Assembly (NCBI RefSeq): GCF_001949145.1
Contig: NW_019091567.1
Span: 402,497 to 450,757 of the forward strand
From: Acanthaster planci
Lineage: Eukaryota; Echinodermata; Asteroidea; Valvatida; Acanthasteridae
DNA length: 48,261 nucleotides
Direction: 5' to 3'
Shown: positions 13,901 through 24,400 of the stretch, in pieces
Layout: the number at the start of each line of letters is the position of its first letter
How positions within the stretch are numbered: the stretch's first letter is position 1
Notes under the pieces: model-generated
Databases searched by the model: none
Told to the model about the DNA's origin: nothing
What the model saw: the letters and a program-made list of their open reading frames with translations, nothing else
Program-made: the position numbers and the translations under genes

Positions 13901-13987
13901 ATTTAGACTTACCTCTTGCATGAAAGAGGAAAACTGGGCCTCATTTTGGCTTATTTCGTCTTTCGACGTGCTGCTGTTAGCCGCCAT
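4958..13987 (-). CDS. DNAJC8: DnaJ homolog subfamily C member 8, complete, 8 exons
   Basis: Joined exons (minus): 13987-13913, 10639-10538, 10096-10040, 9656-9590, 8308-8214, 7276-7205, 6103-5936, 5080-4958. All have GT-AG borders and consistent phases, giving 252 aa (human DNAJC8 is about 253). The start is MAANSSTSKDE. Residues 26-59 include KAIEKRDAVLTPKQQI and YFNLNPFE. The J domain runs from about 52 to 125 and holds the catalytic HPD loop at 84-86 (LVHPDKN). A Lys/Arg/Glu-rich helical half follows (KLFADYEIRRREL, REREEEIAAEEKAKKQ). The C-terminus is basic, with KSRDDRVESWRDF then FKPPKPKLEQR. DNAJC8 is a nuclear, spliceosome-associated HSP40 co-chaperone that stimulates HSP70 and contacts splicing factors such as SRPK1; that role is family knowledge. 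It is head-to-head with NOX4. Intron 1 contains the assembly gap, and introns hold a MITE, a hAT-like repeat and a LINE tail. The ATG lies in an AACATGGCGGC word resembling a YY1 site, common at housekeeping starts. Confidence 0.95.
6761..6930. mobile_element. Palindromic foldback MITE, copy 1 (DNAJC8 intron 6)
   Basis: The element is one near-complete inverted repeat. The left arm starts GGTGATTCACAATAGTGCG and runs through CATTGGCCAATCACA. The right arm mirrors it (CTGTGATTGGCCAACGCG, then a TGTGAAACC end) around a loop TTCCCAAACACGC. A second copy at 35391-35560 has the same arms and the same loop sequence, which shows this is a dispersed element and not a chance hairpin. It has no coding capacity. 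It sits in the intron between DNAJC8 exons 6 and 7. Its arms contain CCAAT/ATTGG boxes. Confidence 0.8.
8385..8530. repeat. Dispersed repeat, hAT-like terminus (DNAJC8 intron 4)
   Basis: The segment begins CCAGGGTTCATACACCCTTG and holds repeated forms of CCAGGACTTTTCCAGG in both orientations (for example TCCTGGAAAGTCCTGG), so it is partly self-complementary. A CAGGGTTCATACAC-type end resembles terminal repeats of non-autonomous hAT elements in other animals; that link is from memory. The borders are approximate and the other terminus is not clear. Confidence 0.45.
10909..11140 (+). mobile_element. 3' tail of a non-LTR (LINE) retrotransposon
   Basis: Frame 10909-11046 (46 codons ending in TAG) reads FAKQAFSASGPRCWNSSPRN, then IHNISSFDKFRDKLKTQLF. 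This is the characteristic C-terminal end of a CR1/jockey/RTE-type reverse transcriptase ORF (typical form: F-x-x-x-GP-x-x-WN-x-LP, then F-K-x-x-LK-x-x-LF). A short 3' tail follows and ends in a (TTA)n-like run near 11120-11140, as many such elements do. It is 5'-truncated and sits in DNAJC8 intron 1, antisense to the gene. Confidence 0.75.
11740..11998. repeat. Possible MITE with short inverted ends
   Basis: GTAGACCTTTTTC near 11747 is matched in inverted orientation by GAAAAAGGTCTATAG near 11980, about 250 bp apart. The interior includes a twice-repeated CATCACCATCACAAC (near 11909-11950). No second copy is present in the window, so this is only a candidate. Confidence 0.3.
12528..12610. 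repeat. Minisatellite, ~16 bp unit, cut by assembly gap
   Basis: About five imperfect copies of a GTACAAGTTGACTTG / GTACGAGTTGACCAGG unit run directly into the Ns. The array probably continues into the gap and is a likely reason the assembly broke here. Confidence 0.75.
12611..13001. other. Assembly gap (391 N)
   Basis: Run of Ns inside DNAJC8 intron 1. The coding exons on both sides join in phase, so no coding sequence needs to be missing. Confidence 0.99.
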
Positions 13988-15493
13988 GTTTTTAACTTTT
14001 ACATGAACACGACATTGAGGGCGCACTCTCTCAATTGTTCATACGGATCCGGTTATCGACATGTGACGGAACGAAGCGCTGTAATGAGTAGATACATGTA
14101 GGTAGATGCAAGGAGGCGTGGGGAGCCACCCCCCGCCCCCGCGACCAAAAAGCATTTTGTTTCTGAAAAATTACGAAGAGCGGCGATTTATTAAGCGTTC
14201 TTTTTCATGACCCTTCCTTCCTGAAACGTGTAAAAAGTTGCAAAATGTAATCTAAACCCTCTGAAAGGCCATAAAAGGAATTTACATGGCCCCTATTTCC
14301 ATGGCATTTTTTTGGGAAACAGATTATACACCTCCCCAAAAAGAATTTGGTTCTTGATCCCTCTTGTGTAACTTGTAAGTTCAGTGCCGCAACAGGCCAG
14401 CATAACACGGCATTAGAGAGCGAACAAAGTATCCCACTGGGAAACCAGCTGGGCTGGTACATGTACATGAGGGTGTATACATGTACATCACTGTATTAGA
14501 GATAACTGTTTGACCTCGTGGTGACCCAAGATGGACGCACAGCGAGAAAAAAAAGAAACGAAAACAGCGATCAGCTGGACGTCACCTGCCGGAAGAGGTA
14601 ACGAATGATGGTCAAGGCCAAGGAGAGGGCGGTCAGCTGGACCATAATTCGCTGAGTGAGCTTCAAATGACGCGTATCATGAATCGCTACAGCCTTCCTG
14701 AGAGATAAAAAGAAACCATCACCGTATCATGGTTGAAAAAAAAAATTGTACAGGATCCCTCAGGATTTGGACACTCCAACAGGATTTTTTCTAGACAGCT
14801 AATGTAAAAAGAATGTTCATAAAAGAGGCGTATATTATAAAACGTACGCTATCCCGACTGTCCGTCCGAACCATAACGACGTTGTGTTTCACTCTCTAGC
14901 TAAAAGAGGACCCCTTTCGGCATGAATGGTTCCGTCCAAGGTCGCCCAACTAGGTTCATTCCTTTTGTTCTCTATCCAGACACCATGCATTCAAGCAATG
15001 CCGGTGATGTTTAGATTTCCCAATCTACAGACAAGGTGTATGCACTATTTATGGGGGATGATGCTGCCTCTGACGGCCCCCATGTTTCATTTACAATTTA
15101 CAAAAGACTGTCCCCCAGTAAACGGATTATCGCACATCCCGCCCACTCATCGTTTAGTCACCAGTCAATCAGCTGATTGAAGCGACGACTCTTCACCAAA
15201 CCACGGTGTTGAGGTATCCCTCCTTGGAGTGACTAAAGATCACCCAAAGGGTTCCTTTATTTATCTTTTTTGGGGGTGCAAAACAAGTGCCAGTCGACCT
15301 TTCGACAGACAATCGCGGGGGTCACGTCATCGCACAGTAGCGATGCTGACTTTGTTGACGGCCGGCAAGGTTGAACCGTGCGACCCTGATCTTGGGGTCT
15401 TCAAGTTGCGATGCACCCTGCAAGTCAGTCACCAAGAGGAGTAAGTCTACCACCGGCCTCCGACACGATTAACCTACTCGCCGAGCATCGACC
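13988..15493. promoter_or_regulatory. Head-to-head intergenic region of DNAJC8 and NOX4
   Basis: The 1.5 kb between the two divergent start codons must hold the DNAJC8 promoter and some or all of the NOX4 promoter and 5' UTR. The DNAJC8 ATG overlaps a YY1-like ATGGCGGC word, and a GAGGGCGC word lies 30 bp upstream (14017-14024). I see no clear TATA box for either gene. NOX4 may have further non-coding 5' exons here. Transcription start sites cannot be fixed from sequence alone. Confidence 0.5.
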
Positions 15494-18400
15494 ATGAAGC
15501 ACGCGGGGGCCGAGGTGCCCGATGGCCGGGCTCAGGAAACGCCTGGCTCGGTGGATTACAACCCGACGACGGGCAAGTCTGCAGCCAAATGCCGTCACCG
15601 CAGACAAGTCAGGCAAAGTGGCTTCTCACCGTGTAGTTGGTTCCGGAACGGGGGTTTCAAATACTTGTTCGTGGTAGGTCAGACTTTTTTTCCCCTTGTG
15701 TGTTCGATATTTCTATTTCAGAAATTTACCTGATGCTTTATAATAACGATGATTGCTCTACACATGTCCACTCTGCAAATTTATGCATGAGATGCTATTA
15801 TAAACAAATCCCGTAGGACACAATTAAACAATTTACAAAAAACAAATCGAAATTTAAAAACATCAAGAATTTTGAATGGTCCCTTATCTGTATGTTGTCT
15901 TTAAACCATCATATTATCTGTTTTGTTGGTGGCACAAATAAAACCCATATTCTTCTATGCATGGCCTGTTCGTTGTCCTGAGTTTTATAGAACCCACATA
16001 AGAACCTCATGGTCACACAGCACGTTTATATCTACACTACCTAGCGTGACACTGACCTTCAAGTTGTGTGAACGCTTGCAACTTCTGGTTATCAGAATTG
16101 ATGTGTAACAACTACAGAGCAAGTCAGGCTGTGTGTTGTCTTAGTCAACAAACCACCGACAACACAGCCAAAAGCACAAGCCATACGTGTATATCTAGGC
16201 CTAGTTTTATTTCCTTCCAGTCTGGCTATGAGCTCAGGTCAAACACACTTGAAGGGTCACGATCGTTAAGTTGATATCAGGAGCAATTTATCTCCCTTTA
16301 ATAGCTTACAATTGTTTTTATGGATGACAGCCTCTCTCAAAACTGTCAACTAGATTATTGTAAGGCTTGACTGGTCCAGTCTATGGCCCAGTGTAAAAGA
16401 ACAATCGTGAATCCTTTTTTTTTTCTCGAGGCCTCGTTTTTGCTACAATCTGCAAACATCTGAGTGGTCCCGCATCGAACCATACTTCAGTAGCAGACTT
16501 TGCAGTTTATGCTCACGTCATCTGACGTGACCCAAAGGGAGACTCTCACTTTCGATGGTTATAAATTTTACAAATTAGTCTTCATTAGTAGAGCTGCTGG
16601 ATGCCTGCAGTCTTTGGGCAAACGATCGTGGGAATTATTGTCTGAAACTACTTTTTGAGATGTGAAGCGGCCTTAAAAAAGTTATAATAACGTAACTGTC
16701 AACTGATTATTTGATGTATACATACATTTGATGTATAAAATTTTATGTAGAGGTTGGTAAATTTTCACACTTTTTTCAACTTTCTGAAAGTTCGTGAGAA
16801 TGGCCACATGGAAGTTAAATTCAGGGAATTAACATTGATATCAGACAAAAGTGTCTCATTGTTAATACCATTCTTAGTAAGTATGTGCAAAAACATGAAT
16901 GATAATCACAAAATAACATTTCGTATCCCCCTTTAAAATGCTAATAGCATCGCTTGAAAACATGTATCGTTCGACGCGTCATGAAACCACGGAGCTGATG
17001 AAGCATACTGCTACTAAGGTATGCAAGTGCAAAAACAGCCTGTTTGTTGTTTCAAACAACGGCTGCGACAAACCGTATCGCAACCTCGTTCAGAATACCC
17101 CCTAGACACACACCTTCTTATAAACCCTTGCCTGCGAATCATGCATGGTGTCCGTCAACGGGTAACAATGGATGTTTATGGGAACAATGGTAGTTTGGGT
17201 ATGGTGCTTGTACTCACGGCTGAGCGATCCTTTAAACGATTCTCGCCGGTGGAAATTTAAGTGGCGTAAACATGTATGTGACAGTTTGTAGAAGTAATTA
17301 CATTTCTGAAAAAGGGAAAAAGACAGACATAAGGCAAGAACGGTAGCAAATACCAAGCTGTGACCAAATAGCAATGCGATTGTCAATGACACCCTTCCTA
17401 AAAGATTAAACAAAACTATGAACCATTTAAAAAGCCTATTTTTAAGTTCGGCACAAGCCTAAAATTGCATCTGTTTTTAAACCGCAGCTAAAATTTAATT
17501 ATAAATGGAAATCGCTTAATCACTTTAATATTATACTTTATTATCATATTTCATTCTCCAACAATAATCATTTTCCAGCTAATGGAAATCAGTGTCTATT
17601 TTTAAGCACTGCACATAAAATACGAGACAGGTCGTCTAGACTTTACCGCGTTTTGGTATGTCAAGTACCCGCTTCCGTTTCCGGGACGGTATAGTTAACT
17701 TTCCAATGTTGCCCGACAACCGAAAAGTTGACCTTTTACAAGTCCACGTGCGCGCTTTGCAGAGGTAAAGGGTGCACTGATTGCTCATTTTTTGAAGCTT
17801 GCCTCTCTCCGTACAGGTTGTGTGGACGGGTTTAAATGCAGCTGTGTTCTGTTGGAGCTACATGCAATACAAGATGGAGGCAAAATACTACTACCTTCGG
17901 GGAATTCTAGGGGTAAGAGTCAATATAAAGAGGCGTGTACCCCCCTCCCTTCCCCTTCTTTCCGCTTTCTGCCGTGTACCATGGGTAATGGATGCATTTC
18001 CCCCATTCTTTAAGCAAAGGAAATCATTAATATCACGATAAAAAATACACTTTTTAAATTCAAAATTACACTTTTTAAATTCAAATTTACACTTTTTTAA
18101 TTCAAATTTTTTTGGATTAAATTATCTCTTTTCATTATCTCTTTTTTAAATATTTAAAATCCTAAGAAAATTCGCTAAAAATGTAGGGCTTATTTATGTA
18201 ATGAGACGGAACTAACCTCTGTGACGGCTGCCTCCCTTTTCTTGTAATCCCCAAGCCAAGCCCCGCCCCTTTATTCACTCACGATCCACAAAATCTTCTT
18301 ATGTAAATTCTACACACCAAATTGTTTTGACAGCTTGGATTGTGCGTTTCGCGGGGCTCTGCCGCCGTGCTCAATCTCAACTGTGCCACGATCTTGCTGC

Positions 18401-21400
18401 CTATGTGCAGGTGCTTGCTGTCGCTTATACGGAGATCTAAACATGTAAGTTGACACCAACTTTTTAAAAACCTGTGTACAGAGTCCACGGGAATTCAAAT
18501 ACACGTAGAAAAAAATTAAGAAACTGAGACAAAACTGAAACGGAAACATTCAGAACAGGGACGAAACTGAGATGAAAGACTGTACTGTAATTGTGGATGG
18601 TGTTGACTAGCAGACTGTAAGCGCGCCTCGCTGAATTCCAGCTTGTCATTATAAACGTCATTATTCATCATCCTGAAAGCTTGAACTTTTCCTTTATTTT
18701 TGAAACGTCTCACAAAGCAAAATGAAATTATCGTAACGGATACCTGTGAATATTTAGGGTCAAAGTTGGCATGTAAACGGTAATTGCCTCCACGTTAGAG
18801 CATTGGGGAATAAGACACATCCTCCATGGTTAGAGTGAGTGCATTCGCACAACGCCAGCCCACCTAGTGCAAAAAAACATGACACGGTGACCACTTAAAC
18901 CCGTTTGTTCTGTGACATAAAGAGGCTAACTGACATATTTTGCCTGAATTCCCGCCTGTCAGACTATTTGTGCTTCCAACCACACACGTTGCGGGGCTTG
19001 CTTCATTTCCAATCTGTCCAACCCGATATTTTTTGCCGAAGATTTAGAAAAACAAACTCATGCCTCTTGCGAAACAATTTGTTTATGAATCTGTTCTTAC
19101 ACGCATCATTTTAAAGGACATTCGGGCCATGTAAGATCTGTGATCTTTTGACCTCTGCAACAGAATGTCTTTTTAGGCTTTGTCAAGAAGTTTTTTTAAT
19201 GTCAGAACACGACCTAACTATGCGTGACCATCTACGGAGACTCATCCTTGACAATGATGGTCGATTAAAATAAAAACCAAGCTACGCAAAATTGGGTATT
19301 TGCAATAACATCACTGTCAACATGACCCAAAATCTTCCAGTAAGCTGTAAGGTGATGTTGTGAAGACATTCGAGACACGTGAAGTTCACATGTCCCATTA
19401 AAAGCACGGCGCGGTCTGCGCGGTAGTTCATCTAGTGGACAAAGGTTGACCTTTATTGTGTTTGATATAACCGCATTGGGGGCGGCTGATGACGTCACCG
19501 TGTGTGCGTATTGTTCTTGCCCTTGACTTCAGATACTCTGAGCAATCCCCAGAGAGACCACAAACCTCTTTGAAACAAAAACAAAACAAAACAAAACACC
19601 ACACACAAAACAAAAGAACAAATGAACAATCGACTCCTTTAAGTTCAGGATTTTTTTTTACAGTAAGATTAAGCTTGACTCCCTTTTGTGGGCTACCGTG
19701 CATAATAACTGTCTGCTTCAGTTGCTGGCAGCAGTGGTAAACTCGAGGCCATTAGGTTCAGGGAACGTTCTCTGATCGTCAGTCTCATAGGGATAGCCAG
19801 TCTGACAGAGATGCAGGGATCAGAAGGGTTCTGAAGTTTTTCACTAAATCCCTGCATCCCGTTTGCCGACATTCCCCCGAACACGAACAGAGAGCACCAT
19901 TTGAAGCGTTGAGCTGTACGAGGTTCTCCTGAGAACCACACACAACTCACAAAGGAAATACTCGACGCTACCACAAAACCCGTTAATTAATTTCAATTGC
20001 TTCTCTGCAGGGTACACTTTCAGGTCTTAGCGATCTGATTAATTAGGAGAGATGCATTAAGCTAAATTGTGACTAATTTAATGTCCAACAAAAACCACAT
20101 CACCAAACTACAATCAATTAAGGTGCCATTGTTCCTGAAATTTAAGATTCTAGTGGTATGGTTTCTCCCTCCAATCATAACATAATTCTCTTGGTCAAGA
20201 ATCCGTTTGATTGCACTTGTCTATCTTACAAAACGTAGTGCGTTCTCAACTTGGCATCACACCTTCGGTCAATGACCTTTCGGATAAGCAGGTAATATAT
20301 ATACGCGTAGTCTTGAAATTAGTTACCAATACACTAACTACATCATGTACTTGGAAATCAGGTTGAAGCAAACCATGTTTGAACTTCAAGACACGCATAC
20401 GGAGTTCACTAACTCTGCGGTTATTGTGGCTCCCGCGTGGACATGGACACATTTTATTCCCAAATTAAAGTCAGGGGAAATTCACCGTAGGCCCTAAACT
20501 TAATTGAAATCAGATTTCGCATTGACCCAAACATATACCTCTGAATAAAGTTTGTTCAACAACGGGTTCTCATTAGTTCTTAAATCGGAAATTGACAATT
20601 GATTTTTTTTAAGTGTTCTAAGTTCTGGATGGCCATTCATTTCATTATTTATGTTTCCTCTGAACAGGTTCATCGCACCACGAGAAAGTGTCTCGATCGC
20701 AGTCGATTTATTCACATCGTTATTGCGATCTACATCTGCCTGGGAACAGGTAAGCACGTTTGGACCCCCCAAAAAAAGACTTTTGAAAAAGCCATAATAT
20801 AAATCATGTAGTTTCGTACAAATTATTTCACAGTACTTTTGCCGGAAATAATATCCTTTTCACCGGGACACTGCCACTCTTGTAAGTCTGAAATTTTTGA
20901 AGATGAAATATGGTAAGTCGTTGAAGTCATTATAAAATTTAGGAACCATCACCATTTTGGTTTATGCTTTCTTCAGCCGTCCACTGTGTCGCCCATTTCT
21001 TTAACGCCGTGAGCTTTTCCGCCAACTACAACGTCAACGTCCCCGACGTGAATGTGGCTAGCTACCTCGGGGAGGTAGGCCCTATATTCAAACACGCAAT
21101 ATGATATTACACACCTTCTGGTTATTTGAAGTTTTTGTTAGCACGAGGGGAAACAAACATATTCACTGACATCCTTACCCCACGTGGTGTTTGCTTGAGG
21201 CAATCTCGCGCAATCCAGTTTGATTGACACGTGCCTGTCAGTTCAGAACTGATAGCCTCAACACGAGGAGGCACCGAGAAATGTTTGATACGGCAGACAT
21301 GGTCAAGCAACGCACAACCACAATGTAAACAGGTTACCACCTTTCATCCTTGGGTTATAGATATTATTATTAACAAAGTACATTAAGGCGCATTTTCCCG

Positions 21401-24400
21401 CCGAAAAAAACAACACCACTGACTGAGTGACAGAATAACAGACCGACCTAGGACCCATCAACCGACTTTTTCTTGGTCACGTTACTAGCGGTGAAATCAA
21501 TTGAACTGAATTTGTCGGCAAACTGACCACTATTCAAGTCATATACCAAGTCATAACATCGACCAAGTTAGTAAACGCCATTCAATGACATCGATCAACG
21601 ACAAATCACTATTTTCCATTGTCAATGACAGTCACCTCACCCGTTGCTAATACAACCGACCATCATCCCAAATATCTTTGCGTTTCCCTCCCCTCTTTCT
21701 CCAGAACCCCTGTCGGATTATTTTCACAACAGGTAAGGTCACCCTCCGACTTCCTCTGACTTCCGTAACTTCCACAAGACGCACAGTGCAGTGTTGGGAG
21801 AAGAAAGGCTCCAAAGAATTGAAATTTGTCGCTGCTGGATATTGCAGCTAAAAACGAAACAACCTGTACTTCCGCTTTGCGGATGTCAGTCTGGGTTGTG
21901 TAAACAGTTTCAGAATCACTACGGTAGTCTTACGGAGTAATCAAATCAAGTGATATCATCCTGTTCTGTAGATTGGTTTAACTCGTCTAATTGCTGACGT
22001 TTGTCACTGATGGATCAACGACTGAAGAAAAGTTAGCGTTTAAACAAAACTCTGCCGGTTGTACCGCTTGGCTCACGTTGACTGTAACTACATATTCAAG
22101 AATATTTATTTGCCTGTTCGTTTTTATTTGTGTGAATTCAGATTTGGATTCGTAGAGCAAGCTCCAAATGAGCTAAACTTCAACTTCAAAGTCTTATAAG
22201 GCTCCCACTGAAAAATCATAAAAATAAACAACTGAACTGAACTGATGTGTGGTACTTTTGTGAGGAGTATTGAGAATTTGTCATTAAGGACAACTTCAGC
22301 ACAAGCAACTGCTGAATTCATGAAATGAAGACTTTAGTGCACTCATATAATCCGATTATTCAAATGCTCATTTTTCTTACCCACAGTGCCCGGCGTGACG
22401 GGTTGCCTCATGCTGCTGATACTAGTAGCCATTGTCCTGACGTCATGCCGAGCTGTTAGGTAAAACAAACGCCTGGACTCAATGTTTCTTACAAGTGCGT
22501 TTGATGAAGCACAGAACCACTGATCAGAACTTTACAGACCAAGCAAAATGAAGCTTTTTAATACTATAAATATGTTTGCGCCGCTCGCCATGTATTCCTT
22601 CCTCCATGCTGCAATGCATTTTTTTGGACACAATGTTTCTACAACTTTCTACTCTTCTTCAATGTGTGAAAACTCTTTTACATTCCTCTTAAATGCACTG
22701 AAAAGTGCACTTTTTTAAATTGTTTAAATTATCAATATTTTCCTGTGCAACTGAGGGCGCTGTTGCCATGATGTCATCCAGGAAAGACAGAGTTCAGTGT
22801 GGGTTTTTTTTCTGTTTAAACTTTGAACCCAGAATTTATTTACTAAACATTTCTGAGAAAGAGATTGACGCTTACCTATAGTGTTGTACGCATAGACGAC
22901 AATGGATCAGCAAAGAAGAGAAAATTTAGTCCAGCAAAATTTACAAAAATACAGAACTTTTTGCGTACACACTAATGTAACATTGAGGTTTTCTTCCTGG
23001 GATGACATCACAGTTTCACACATGAATATTAAAATACCATTAGCATGAAAACAAAAATAGGAAAAATAAAGAGCCCTTGAAATTGTTAAAGAAAACTTGA
23101 AAATAAGGTTAGCTGATGCTGAGACACAACGGTGCATTTTGAAGGTCCTTCTTAAAACAAATTGATAGCAGCTACCGGGACCCTTTAAGCTAGAAGGCTG
23201 TTTTGCTCAGAGGTTGTGCTTCGTAACAATTTTTAGTGTTGTAGAAATCTGTCCATAAAATTGGGCATACTTTCGCAGGAAGAAATCTGGTCCAGAAGAT
23301 GTGTTATTTTAATGGTTCACAATCTCTCAGAAGGTCACTGTCTCAGAAATTGACCTTAGATACTTCTGCACTGTTTGGAAGTCGTGATGGTGGCAAACAT
23401 CCCGCGTTGTTTTTGGTCTTACATTTTGTAGAGTTGTTAACAGGATTTTGTGTCAAAAGTAATTCACTATTCAACTCAACCAACCCAACTCAACCAGCTT
23501 TAAAGATCTAGTTGGAAGTAGCCCAACGTTGACATATAGCATTCTCAGCTGTTTCCTAACAACAGACCTCATGCATGGGTAAAACTCATATTATGTGTCC
23601 AACAAATAAAAAGCTGTTCAGCCAAATGTCCTGGCCCAAAGCGATACAACAATCGTGTAAGGCTCGACGGGCGACCCTCGTAATTGGACCCCCAATCACC
23701 ACACTTAATTAAATCAAGTGGACTGTGTGGGCTACCTGTGGTTTGTCTAATAAGGCATGAGTTTTTGCCATTATTGTATGGGGAAAAAATTCCACGTGTG
23801 AAACTGCTGTACGTCTGACCCACGTTCAGTAATTTATTTGCCAATCTTTATTAAGTCAACCTTTAATCTCAAAACTGGTGGTTATAAGCACTTGAGCCCT
23901 GAGTGTGTTTGAAGACAATAATCAGACCTCTGCTATTATGTAAATTATGAAATCATCTTTATACATGTAATGTGTTTTTGGCATATCTGTGATGCGATTG
24001 AAAGTGAAATACAGTACACGACTGAAATTGAAAACGAATGTCACAGTAAGGTTTCCTTTTCTTAACAGGGCCTCAAGACATGAGCTGTTTTGGTACTGTC
24101 ACCAATTCTTCTTTGTGTTCTATGCATTGCTTATATGCCACTCCATAAGGTAAGCTAATTTTCTGTCAACAATTCTAAAATGTCAAAGAATTGGTCAGTT
24201 AAGTTTTTTCTGTGTTAGTCTGTTGAATACACAACTTTTTTTCCCAGTGTCTGATAATTTAGTTTATAAACATAGCCTATTTTATCTGACAGTTTTGGCA
24301 TTTTTTTTATGTAGAGGAGTTCTGAAGGAACAGCGTAACACCAACATGCACACACCAGGCTGTATAGACACTTCCATCCCAGCTGCCGAACCGGAACCCC

